Made by a program: the position numbers and the translations under genes
Part shown: piece by piece, positions 7,651-15,567 of the stretch
Layout of the letters: the number at the start of each line of letters is the position of its first letter
Numbering within the stretch: the stretch's first letter is position 1
IMG/VR virus record: IMGVR_UViG_3300005732_000002
Coordinates: 1-26,663 of that record
DNA from: a virus
DNA: 26,663 nucleotides
Direction: 5' to 3' (one strand)
Notes under the pieces: model-generated
The model's database searches: none
Told to the model about the DNA's origin: nothing
The model's input: the letters and a program-made list of their open reading frames with translations, nothing else

Positions 7651-8097
7651 ATGAATAAGAAACGTGAACCAATCCCGACATGGGCATATAAGGGCAAAGA
7701 GGCAAAATGTTTCCCAGATGTTTCGGAAGTGCCAAAAGGCTGGCATGACAACCCAGCGGATGCACTGGCCGAATGGGAAGATAAAAACCCAACCGGCGAC
7801 GTGACCGCAGAGGGCGTATTAGAGCGCGAGCAAGCCGTCAAAAAGCGAGAACAAGCTTTAGCTGAGGCGGAGGACGCGCTAAACGACAAAAGCGCAGCCC
7901 TTGGGTCCCGCGAAACAGTGGTTAAAGGCCGCGAGCAATCTTTAGCGATTGCAGAAAAGTCGCTTAAAGAAAGCCAAGCCGCGCTTAACGCTCAAGAAAA
8001 ATCGGTAAAAGAGGCGCAGGCATCATTCGACGCGGCAAAGGCGGCTCAAGATAAAGCTAACGCAGCAGCGAAAGCGCCGCAGAAAAAGCCTGAATAA
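7651..8097 (+). CDS. Coiled-coil protein following the coat gene (148 aa)
   Basis: The protein has two parts. Residues 1-45 form a compact head (PTWAYKGKEAKCFPD, VPKGWHDNPADALAEWED) of a type often found in proteins coded beside phage coat genes. Residues 55-140 are a long heptad coiled coil rich in Ala, Glu, Lys and Gln. In it, residues 58-85 and 86-113 are a 28-residue repeat with about 16 identities, including RE pairs at 59, 66, 87 and 94. AGAAGGAAAAAGAC supports the start. It is the first gene after the coat terminator. A virion decoration or connector-associated role is inferred from position only. Confidence 0.7.
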   Translation: MNKKREPIPTWAYKGKEAKCFPDVSEVPKGWHDNPADALAEWEDKNPTGDVTAEGVLEREQAVKKREQALAEAEDALNDKSAALGSRETVVKGREQSLAIAEKSLKESQAALNAQEKSVKEAQASFDAAKAAQDKANAAAKAPQKKPE

Positions 8098-8126
8098 TCT
8101 AACCACACAACGCAGGGGCCGAGAAC

Positions 8127-8750
8127 ATGGCAGAGACAAAAGCAAGCCTAAAATCTGACATATCGGATTGGGCGGTCAGAACGCTAACAGACGCGGAATT
8201 GGAACGAATTATCAAGTTTGGCGAATCTGGCTTGAATAAGAAAATTCCAGCTATTGCGAAAAGTTCATCGGCCCTTGCGACAGTTGCCGACAGCGCAACC
8301 GTTGACATTTCTTCACTAAATGCAAAAATTGTGCGCGCTGTTTTTATCCAATATGACAGCATCGAAGAAACGGAAATCACAAAGGGCTCGCCAACGGCCC
8401 CGCGCTTGCTTACCAGCGGCAGGCCCACAACTTACACAATCGAAAACAGATCGACTATTGTATTTAATCGGCCCGTAAACGGCGCATACACGATCCGCGT
8501 AGCATATGATGAGCAATTGAATTTGCATGGCGGCGATGATACGGCGGAAAATTGGCTTTTGGAAGATCACCCAGACGTTTACCTGGCCGCTTGTATGATT
8601 TGGAGCTCAACGCGGGTTGAAGATGTCGAACAGATAGCGGTTTGGACGCAAATGCTAAAGACAGACCTTAGCGGTATAATTTCAACCATTCGGCGCGAAA
8701 ATAAAGCATCTTTACGGGTCGATAACGCTTTGTTGGAGTGGTCAGAGTGA
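8127..8750 (+). CDS. Head-to-tail adaptor protein (SU10-type)
   Basis: Adaptor proteins attach beneath the portal ring and receive the tail. The 207-residue protein starts with a helical part (SDISDWAVRTLTDAELERIIKF), has a beta middle with TYTIENRSTIVFNRPVNGAYTIRVAY, and ends with ENWLLEDHPDVYL near 141-153 and a long amphipathic helix. That order, particularly the WLL-DxY block, is what I know of the SU10-type phage adaptor family and fills the role of P22 gp4. The gene ends in GTGA, shared with the next start. No muramidase motif like that of P22 gp4 is seen. Confidence 0.75.
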   Translation: MAETKASLKSDISDWAVRTLTDAELERIIKFGESGLNKKIPAIAKSSSALATVADSATVDISSLNAKIVRAVFIQYDSIEETEITKGSPTAPRLLTSGRPTTYTIENRSTIVFNRPVNGAYTIRVAYDEQLNLHGGDDTAENWLLEDHPDVYLAACMIWSSTRVEDVEQIAVWTQMLKTDLSGIISTIRRENKASLRVDNALLEWSE

Positions 8751-10204
8751 CGGATTTGCCCATAGGCGCATGGCGCCCTGATTTGCCACAAACGGCCCCT
8801 AATTTAGCGGGCGACGTTCTTAATGTTCTGCCCATTCAATCCCAAAACGGCATTGGTTGGGGGCCAATGAAGCAGCTTGCCAACCCAGACGGCGCCACAG
8901 CGCTAGGCGAAGCTCCAAGAGGCGCCGCGAACGTGTTTTTAAATGACGGTTCAAGCCAAGTATTTGTTGGGACGGCTGACGATATCTACAAGCTAAATGG
9001 CGATTACACATGGACGGCGATTGGCCCCGGGACTTTTGCGGTGCCAACGGGTGACGATTGGTCATTTGCCCATTTTGGCGATTGGTTGCTTGCAACAAAT
9101 GCAACAGACGGGCTTTGGGCGTACGACATCAATAATGGCGGCGCAATGGTGAACATAACAGCCGCGCCCGTTGCGAAATATATTTTCGTCACAAATAACA
9201 TGGTTGTTGCGCTGCAATGCGACGGCGATCTAACGCTTTTAAAGAACAGCGATTTTAACGACCACACAGAATGGGTGAACGGCGCGGCGGATAGTCAGCA
9301 ATTCCTAGAGGGTGGCGACTTAATGGGCGGCGCAGACTTGGCAAACAGCCAAGCCATTTTGGTTCAGAAGAACCGCGTTAGCCGCATGGATTTCACCGGA
9401 TCGGGCAACCTAATTTGGACAAACCCAACGGTTTCAAATCAAATCGGCGCATCATCGCCGGGGTCAATTGTTAGTCATGGCGGCGTTGTTCGCTTTTTGG
9501 GGCTGGACGGGTTCTGGGAAACCGACGGCTTTTCAATGAAGCCCATTGGCGCAGAAAAGATTAATCGAACATTTTTGGCCGACACATCGCCTGATGATCG
9601 CCTTCGCGTCCAAGGCGGCGTTGACCCTATCAACAAGGTGATTTGGTGGCGGTACAAATCTTTGCAATCCGTTGACGTTGAAATCTATCAAGACATGATC
9701 GGCTACGATTGGCAGCTGCAAGAATGGACGCGCTCAGATTATGCAACTTACGGCTTATTTACACTCGCAACCCCAGCAACGACGCTTGATGAGATCGGCA
9801 ATATCGACACGATCACCCGCAGCTTAGATTCTTACTTTTGGCTAGGCGGCGGGCGAAACGTTGCGGTGATTGACGAGAATTACAAAATTGCGTTTATGAC
9901 GGGCGATAATTCTTCTGGGCATATTCAAACAAACACAGTAAGCCCAGTAGGCAAGGCACCTCTTATCCGCGAGATTGAGCCCGAAACAGATTGCGACAGT
10001 GTCACGGTGGCAGTCGGGTATAAGACAACGTTGAAAGATGATTTTACGTGGTCAAGCAACTATTCGTTAACCGACGGTGTGGCATATCCGCGAAATAGAG
10101 GGCGTTTCTTTGCGTTTAAACTAAACATTCCAGCGGATGAAATTTGGAACGACGCGACGGGCTTTATTAACATGAGGGCGAGCAGTGGAGGGCGCAGAGT
10201 ATGA
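8747..10204 (+). CDS. Tail nozzle or hub protein (P22 gp10-like role)
   Basis: The start is taken as the GTG at 8747, which overlaps the adaptor stop and has GGAG nine bases upstream; the GTG at 8738 directly abuts that GGAG and is unlikely. The 485-residue product is beta-rich with repeated short blade-like segments (VFVGTADDIYKL, GDWLLATNATDGLWAYD, YIFVTNNMVVALQCDG, LIWTNPTVSNQIG), consistent with the beta-propeller body of podovirus nozzle proteins. Length and place after the adaptor match P22 gp10 (472 residues). The call rests on size, composition and order rather than on a diagnostic motif. Confidence 0.7.
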   Translation: MTDLPIGAWRPDLPQTAPNLAGDVLNVLPIQSQNGIGWGPMKQLANPDGATALGEAPRGAANVFLNDGSSQVFVGTADDIYKLNGDYTWTAIGPGTFAVPTGDDWSFAHFGDWLLATNATDGLWAYDINNGGAMVNITAAPVAKYIFVTNNMVVALQCDGDLTLLKNSDFNDHTEWVNGAADSQQFLEGGDLMGGADLANSQAILVQKNRVSRMDFTGSGNLIWTNPTVSNQIGASSPGSIVSHGGVVRFLGLDGFWETDGFSMKPIGAEKINRTFLADTSPDDRLRVQGGVDPINKVIWWRYKSLQSVDVEIYQDMIGYDWQLQEWTRSDYATYGLFTLATPATTLDEIGNIDTITRSLDSYFWLGGGRNVAVIDENYKIAFMTGDNSSGHIQTNTVSPVGKAPLIREIEPETDCDSVTVAVGYKTTLKDDFTWSSNYSLTDGVAYPRNRGRFFAFKLNIPADEIWNDATGFINMRASSGGRRV

Positions 10205-10536
10205 CAAGCGCATATAGCTTTGACAGTGGCGCGCTTATCCCCGCGCATGTACATTTATCTGGGACCGGCGCAACGGAAATAATCCCCAGCCAGTCGACTG
10301 CAGTTATTACCAGTATAATTTTGGCCGATATGAGTGGCAACGGTGACACTGTTTTGCTCGATATTTATGACGGCACAACGCAAACGGTTATTCAAAAGGT
10401 GGCAACAGTCCCCGCAAACGGGACTTACGAGCTTCCATTTGATCAGCTGATCCTAAAATCTCAATCTTTGCGCGCAACCGCGACAACGGCGGGGCGGATA
10501 AACGTTTTTGCGAACTACGTGCGGCCAAAAAGATGA
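10201..10536 (+). CDS. Small beta-rich virion protein (111 aa)
   Basis: The ATG overlaps the nozzle stop as ATGA, and the gene's own TGA overlaps the next ATG in the same way, so the three genes are translationally coupled. The sequence alternates short beta segments (AVITSIILADMSGNG, VLLDIYDGTTQTVIQKV, TYELPFDQLIL, GRINVFANYV) with no charge-rich regions, which suggests a single beta-sandwich of the kind used as small tail components. No family is recognised with confidence. A minor tail protein is inferred from position. Confidence 0.65.
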   Translation: MTSAYSFDSGALIPAHVHLSGTGATEIIPSQSTAVITSIILADMSGNGDTVLLDIYDGTTQTVIQKVATVPANGTYELPFDQLILKSQSLRATATTAGRINVFANYVRPKR

Positions 10537-10946
10537 AAACTTACGTTGAAGTCATTACGCCAGAAACAGCAAAAGAACATTGGGGGCAGATATTCCCCCC
10601 CCTCGAAAAGCTTGTTCTGGCAGAAAACGACAACGAGGCCGATTTTAAAGAAAAAGTTTGCACTGGAATTATCGACCTTTGGATGGTACATGGAAAAGGC
10701 AAAGGATTTATTGCAACCCAGATCAACGGCGACGAAAAAACGACTTTTCAGATACTTTACGCCGTTGGGAAATGGGACGGGAAACAAAACACCCGCGCAA
10801 TAATTCAGCAGTTCGGCAAACTGGCTAAGGCCAACAATTGTCATTCCCTCAAAATCACCGGTCGAAAAGGTTGGAAAAAGATTTTTCCAGAATTTGACGC
10901 CCAGATTGACAGTAACGGCAAGTGCACACTCCGAAAGGCTTTATAA
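10533..10946 (+). CDS. GNAT-like phage protein (T7 gp13-like type)
   Basis: The 137-residue protein has the layout of a small GNAT-fold protein coded beside internal virion protein genes in podoviruses. Features are a helical start (TAKEHWGQIFPPLEKLVL), a central strand pair (KGFIATQI, TTFQILYAVGKWDG), a helix with RAIIQQFGKLAKANNCHSLKI, and the block GRKGWKKIFPEF near residue 110. The last block is characteristic of this group, including T7 gp13 as I recall. The acetyl-CoA loop R/QxxGxG/A is not evident, so catalytic activity is doubtful. The product is more likely an assembly factor or minor virion protein. Confidence 0.65.
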   Translation: MKTYVEVITPETAKEHWGQIFPPLEKLVLAENDNEADFKEKVCTGIIDLWMVHGKGKGFIATQINGDEKTTFQILYAVGKWDGKQNTRAIIQQFGKLAKANNCHSLKITGRKGWKKIFPEFDAQIDSNGKCTLRKAL

Positions 10947-11789
10947 ATGGGTAGTAAAGGCGAAGATACCAGCAAACCAACAGACAAAACCCCGTGGCAG
11001 GGTGGCGCACCGAAAAACGACCCCGAAGGATTTAAAAAGAGCATCGGCGGAACGGCGCAGCTTTTGTTTGAACGCGGCCCTGAGTTTTTCGACAAGGATT
11101 TGCATGCGGGTTTTGGTGGCAAGACAACCGCCGCACTTGACGCAATAAGCCAGCGCGCGGGGCAGGGCGGGCAAGTATTTGAAAAAGCTTTGATGGGCGC
11201 GGAACAGTCGCTTGACAGCGCTGCGGCCCCAGGGCTCGCTAGATCAAATCTAATGGGCACAGCAACCGGCCAAAATTTGGGCGGGAACAATCCATTTTTC
11301 AAAGAAGGTATTGAAAACGCCATAGAAGACGCGCGCCGCGATGTTGGGGCCGCATTTAACGCAAGCGGGCGTTTTGGTGGCGGATCACATGCTGGCAAGC
11401 TAATGAACACGGCAGGGCGGATCAGAACGGACGCATTTAACCAAAACTATGAGCGCGAACGCGATAGGCAATTGCAGGCGATTAACGCAATCACCGGCGA
11501 AGATCAGGGCCGAACAGCACAGCAGTTGGCGATATCTAGCGCGTTGCCAGAGCTTTACGAAGCTTCATTCATGCCGGAAAACAAGCAATTATCAGTTGGG
11601 CGCGCCGAAGATCAGAATACACAAGCCGAATTGTTGGCGCAGGCCGATTTGTTTGATCGCGGTTCAGACTTTGCGCACCTTGCGAAGTTTATCAATATGA
11701 ACCCAGAGGCTTACAAAGAAGCCAAAAAATCAAACCCGTTTTTCGATATTCTGGGGCTGGGCATTCAGGCCGCGCCCCTTCTTTTGTAG
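10947..11789 (+). CDS. Internal virion (ejection) protein candidate A, 280 aa
   Basis: The start follows the previous stop directly (TAA then ATG). The product is hydrophilic and mostly helical, with Gly-rich loops. The segment NASGRFGGGSHAGKL near 131-145 and FNQNYERERDRQLQAINA near 163-180 resemble a podovirus protein type coded just before the ejection proteins. The last 15 residues are apolar (FFDILGLGIQAAPLLL), possibly for membrane contact on ejection. The position is that of the P22 gp7/gp20/gp16 ejection genes, but the sequence does not identify it with any one of them. Confidence 0.6.
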   Translation: MGSKGEDTSKPTDKTPWQGGAPKNDPEGFKKSIGGTAQLLFERGPEFFDKDLHAGFGGKTTAALDAISQRAGQGGQVFEKALMGAEQSLDSAAAPGLARSNLMGTATGQNLGGNNPFFKEGIENAIEDARRDVGAAFNASGRFGGGSHAGKLMNTAGRIRTDAFNQNYERERDRQLQAINAITGEDQGRTAQQLAISSALPELYEASFMPENKQLSVGRAEDQNTQAELLAQADLFDRGSDFAHLAKFINMNPEAYKEAKKSNPFFDILGLGIQAAPLLL

Positions 11790-11798
11790 GGGTGTAAC

Positions 11799-12896
11799 AT
11801 GGGACTTTTAACGAAATACGGTGTTATTCAGCCAAACCCCTTCTTTGACGCCATTTCAGAGAACGCGAACATTGTATCTAATTTGGGGCGCAGCATGGTC
11901 GGGGCAACTGACTTCAGCGATTTTGCCCGCCGTGCATCGGAAGGATACGCACCAGCGCGCCAGAGTGACCAGCTTGCGCAGGTCGAAGTCATAAAAGAAC
12001 AACGTCGACTTGCGGACTTAGACCGGCAGGAGCGCATGAAGCAAGACGCATTAGATTTTGTAACCCGCCGCGGCGGCGCGGACGCCGAGAGATTGACGGC
12101 AGGTATTAAAAGCGGTGCGCTTGAGGCTGCCGAGGCGTTCAAAACAGACACAAGCGACAAGTTTGACGAATACGGGCTATCGAAAACGGGCGCCAAATCG
12201 CAGCAAATGAAACTTTTGATTCAGCAAGGCGTCCCAGAGGATGACGCGCTGGGCATTGTTTCAGGCCGGTATAAAATCCACACAGACCCGTCAACAGGCC
12301 GCACCAGCAAAGTTGACATGGTTACAAACCAGCTGGTCCCGTTCGAATTGCCAATTGATACCGCTCAAAGCGCGGTTCCAAGCGCTGAGTTGCCAACGGG
12401 GGATTTCCAAGGCGGCGGAAGGCAAGAGGGTCTATATGATCAGGCGGGCGATGCGACGGGGGTTAGCTCTACGGTTTCGAATGTTCTAACAAACACCCTT
12501 GGGCAATTGCCCGGCGACCTTGGGCGGGCATTCACTAACGAAGAAGCGGCCCGTGCCGACGCTGAATTCCAGCTTTTTAAGCGCGATTTGATCCGAGCAC
12601 TGTCGCTTAACCCACGTTTCCCGGTCGCCGAACAACAACGCATTGAAAACTTGATACCGCGCGGCGCCATTGTTTCAGAAACAAAACTAAAGCTTGCGCT
12701 GGAATCTCTTGACGCTGAACTTGCAAGGCTTGAACAACAAACGATTGCAACGTTAAGTCAGCCAAACCAAAATCTCGAAGAACGGGCCGAAGACTTGCAG
12801 TCATTGAGGGCTTTGCGAGCCGCGCGCGAACGATTGGCGGTGCCACAGCAAGGCGGCGCTGGCGACCTATACGATAAATATGGATTAGAGCGGTAG
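11799..12896 (+). CDS. Internal virion (ejection) protein candidate B, 365 aa
   Basis: GGGGTGT precedes the ATG. The 365-residue product is helical and charged. Residues 45-85 (YAPARQSDQLAQVEVIKEQ onward) look like a coiled coil, the centre is Gln/Gly-rich and poorly ordered, and residues 250-350 are helical again (LKLALESLDAELARLEQQT). No enzyme motif is seen. In podoviruses the two or three large helical proteins after the tail-tube genes are ejected ahead of the DNA and form a conduit through the envelope. This gene and its neighbours fit that set by size, composition and order. Confidence 0.6.
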   Translation: MGLLTKYGVIQPNPFFDAISENANIVSNLGRSMVGATDFSDFARRASEGYAPARQSDQLAQVEVIKEQRRLADLDRQERMKQDALDFVTRRGGADAERLTAGIKSGALEAAEAFKTDTSDKFDEYGLSKTGAKSQQMKLLIQQGVPEDDALGIVSGRYKIHTDPSTGRTSKVDMVTNQLVPFELPIDTAQSAVPSAELPTGDFQGGGRQEGLYDQAGDATGVSSTVSNVLTNTLGQLPGDLGRAFTNEEAARADAEFQLFKRDLIRALSLNPRFPVAEQQRIENLIPRGAIVSETKLKLALESLDAELARLEQQTIATLSQPNQNLEERAEDLQSLRALRAARERLAVPQQGGAGDLYDKYGLER

Positions 12897-12903
12897 GCGG
12901 TTT

Positions 12904-15567
12904 ATGGCTGATTTAGGGCGCGTAAAACGAAACATCAAAAAGATGCTGGACGGCGGCGCTTCTGAGGAAGAAGTTGACCGCTATATTGCGTCAGAAAACA
13001 CCACAATTGAAGCTATTCGCAGCGCGCCCCTTGATGGGCAATCAGCCCCGCAACCCGAACGGCAGGATATAAATCCTGTTGCCGACGCAGCGTTTCAATT
13101 TGCGGGGCCAGGGTTCAATAAGGGGCTTTATGATTTTGCCTCTTTACCTGCAAACTTGCTTAATGCCGTGATTGAAGGCTCGAATACTGTAAGCCAAGGC
13201 ATTACAGGCGACCCAACGGCCGGTACAGATTTTCGATTTAAGGGGCCGCTTGCAGCGATCCCAGAGCTTGAGCAATTCTTTGTTGAAGGCGACCCACGAT
13301 TGCAGCCAGCCACATCGGCGGGGCGCGTCGCAAAGCGCGTAGGGGAATATGTCGGGGCGGATGCAATTCCAACCATGTTGACAATTGGTGCAGCGCCGAC
13401 CGTAAAAGCCATAACAGAAACCGCAAAACAAGGTATTCCAAGACTCGCAAATATTGCAGCAACAGGCGTAACCCGCGCACCGGGCGCGGTTGCGGCGGGC
13501 GAGATTACATCAAGCGTAACGGCTGGGCTCGGCGGTGAAATCGGGCAAGCAATCGGCGGCGACACCGGCGAGCTTATAGGTGCACTCGCTGGCGGCATTG
13601 CTGGCCCTGAAATCTTGGCGCGCACACCCGCAAATCTTGCTCGCAAGGGCGTCGTTCGGCTGAAGGATCATTTCAACCCTGAGAAGGTCGCGGCTCGCGC
13701 TGACACACAAACACGGCGATTGGTTAAAGAGGCGATTGAAGAAGGTGGAGACGCCGCAATCAGAGAAACCGCGCAGTTACAGCGCGATATCCCTGGCTAT
13801 AAGCCGTCTGTTGCCGAGGCAACGGAAAGCCCTGATTTTATTGCAACCCAGCGAGCGTTTGAACAGTCATCTTCTGGCGCGGACCTTAACCGCGCTAAGC
13901 GGCGATATGAATTGAATGAGGAAGCCGTGCGACAAGCAGCGCTTGATCAAGCACCGGACAGCCCAAGATCGCTTGACGACGCGTTGATTGACCGGCGCAC
14001 ACCAGCCGCAATCGAAATTATAGACGATGCAGATTTGGTCGCGGCGCGTTCACAATCAGAGCTTGCAGACGATTTGCAATCTGGGCGCAGTCGCGGCGAG
14101 CTAGGCGCGGAAATGCGCCAAGAGCTTTCTAATGTTCGAACGGATATGAAGGAGCAATTGCGGATCACAGCCGAAGATATGGGGCTAAACGATCCCGCCG
14201 CGCGCTTTAATTGGAAGGTTGAAAAGCAGTCAATTATTGACAGCGTGACCCCAAGGTCAAAACTTGCCGACAAGTCAGCACTGCCAACGTCAATTGTTAC
14301 AGATATAGAGCGAATGGGCGACGATGTTTCAATCGTTGACTTGATGGAGTTGCGCAGTCGGATTTCGAGCGATATTCGAGAGGCGCGCCGCACACCGACA
14401 GGCGAGAAGCGCGCCCCCTATCTTGCCCGCATGCAAGAGGCGGTAGACGATGCGACCACTCGCATTATCAGTCAATCAGACGACCCTGATTTGGCAGATC
14501 GCCTAATTGAATATCGAAAAATCTATTTTGATGACTTGATCGAGCCGTTCGAAAAGGGCGCAGCGGGGCGCCTTTTGTCCAAAGACATAAGCGGCGATTA
14601 TAAAGTCAGTGACGAAAAAGTTGCCAAACAGTATTTTGACACATGGTCAGAAAGCTCGGCAAAACAGTTCAATCAAACCTTTAAAAACAGCCCCGCAGCA
14701 TCTAAAGCGATGGAAGCCGCAGCCTTTGACAGTCTTTTTGAGGCGTCAGTTCGCGACGGCATTATTCAGCCAAATCTAATGGAGGCTTGGGTGCGCAGGC
14801 ATGCCGATACAATTGGGCAATTCCCAGAACTTCGCGCAAAAATCGACCAAATTGAGGGCGTGAATCAGCAACTCGCTCAGCGCCGCGCAACTTTAAACGA
14901 TCGAAAAATTAAGGCCGAGCGATCAGTTTTGGCTCGCGAATTGGCAAAAGTCAGTGATGGGCTCGCCGCGCCGGAGAAAGTTCTAGACGACGCCCTAAAG
15001 AGCCCCGCCCGCATGGCTAAAATTGTTATGGGCATTCGCGACGCAGACTCCACAAAGGCAATCGCGCGTCACTTCTGGGATAGCGCCTTATCCGCGCAAT
15101 CGCCAATGGGCTACTTAAACCGATATGAGAAATCTTTGCGAATCTCAATGGGGGATGAATTCTACAACCGAGCAAAACGACTCGCCCGTGCAGTCGAAAA
15201 AAATCAGCTTGTTCCCCGCCCTTCTGGGCGCCCAATTGACGCAAACCCAACCGCACAACTTGAAAGCGTTCTGGGTACCGGGTTAAACCAAATTTCATCT
15301 CGCATATTCGCGGTGAAATCTGGCAGAACATCGGCGCGCTATGCTGTGGCCGATATTGTTGGGCGCGCATTCCGGCAGATGACCGGCGACGCAGCGCGGA
15401 AGGCATTGCAGGAAGCTTTATATGACCCACGCATCGCCAAAGATTTTGAGGATGTATTGCGGTTCAAAAACCTAACGCCCGCCGCAGCGAAACGGCTGCA
15501 CACTCACTTAATCGGGACCGGCGCGATTGCGTTAAACAAAGAGGCTGTTGAAGATGACACAAATTAA
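12904..15567 (+). CDS. Large internal virion (ejection) protein, 887 aa
   Basis: This is the largest gene in the window. The N-terminus (GRVKRNIKKMLDGGASEEEVDRYI, quoted only in part: RNIKKMLDGGASEEEVDRYI) is a helical hairpin common at the start of phage ejection and internal core proteins. Residues 150-245 are weakly hydrophobic and Gly/Ala-rich (IGQAIGGDTGELIGALAGG), a possible membrane-active stretch. The rest is long charged helices, consistent with an extended structure. No lysozyme or transglycosylase motif is visible here; the following gene carries the muralytic-like domain. AGGCGG lies upstream of the ATG. The end overlaps the next gene by 14 bases. Confidence 0.7.
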   Translation: MADLGRVKRNIKKMLDGGASEEEVDRYIASENTTIEAIRSAPLDGQSAPQPERQDINPVADAAFQFAGPGFNKGLYDFASLPANLLNAVIEGSNTVSQGITGDPTAGTDFRFKGPLAAIPELEQFFVEGDPRLQPATSAGRVAKRVGEYVGADAIPTMLTIGAAPTVKAITETAKQGIPRLANIAATGVTRAPGAVAAGEITSSVTAGLGGEIGQAIGGDTGELIGALAGGIAGPEILARTPANLARKGVVRLKDHFNPEKVAARADTQTRRLVKEAIEEGGDAAIRETAQLQRDIPGYKPSVAEATESPDFIATQRAFEQSSSGADLNRAKRRYELNEEAVRQAALDQAPDSPRSLDDALIDRRTPAAIEIIDDADLVAARSQSELADDLQSGRSRGELGAEMRQELSNVRTDMKEQLRITAEDMGLNDPAARFNWKVEKQSIIDSVTPRSKLADKSALPTSIVTDIERMGDDVSIVDLMELRSRISSDIREARRTPTGEKRAPYLARMQEAVDDATTRIISQSDDPDLADRLIEYRKIYFDDLIEPFEKGAAGRLLSKDISGDYKVSDEKVAKQYFDTWSESSAKQFNQTFKNSPAASKAMEAAAFDSLFEASVRDGIIQPNLMEAWVRRHADTIGQFPELRAKIDQIEGVNQQLAQRRATLNDRKIKAERSVLARELAKVSDGLAAPEKVLDDALKSPARMAKIVMGIRDADSTKAIARHFWDSALSAQSPMGYLNRYEKSLRISMGDEFYNRAKRLARAVEKNQLVPRPSGRPIDANPTAQLESVLGTGLNQISSRIFAVKSGRTSARYAVADIVGRAFRQMTGDAARKALQEALYDPRIAKDFEDVLRFKNLTPAAAKRLHTHLIGTGAIALNKEAVEDDTN

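Noticed and set aside
10841-11410. Long antisense ORF opposite the GNAT-like and first ejection genes
   Set aside because: Composition (Pro, Ser and Ala runs) is that of a mirror frame, and the opposite strand has well-supported coupled genes.
13128-13646. Long antisense ORF inside the large ejection protein gene
   Set aside because: It is a reverse shadow of a Gly/Ala-rich coding stretch, with no leader or domain.
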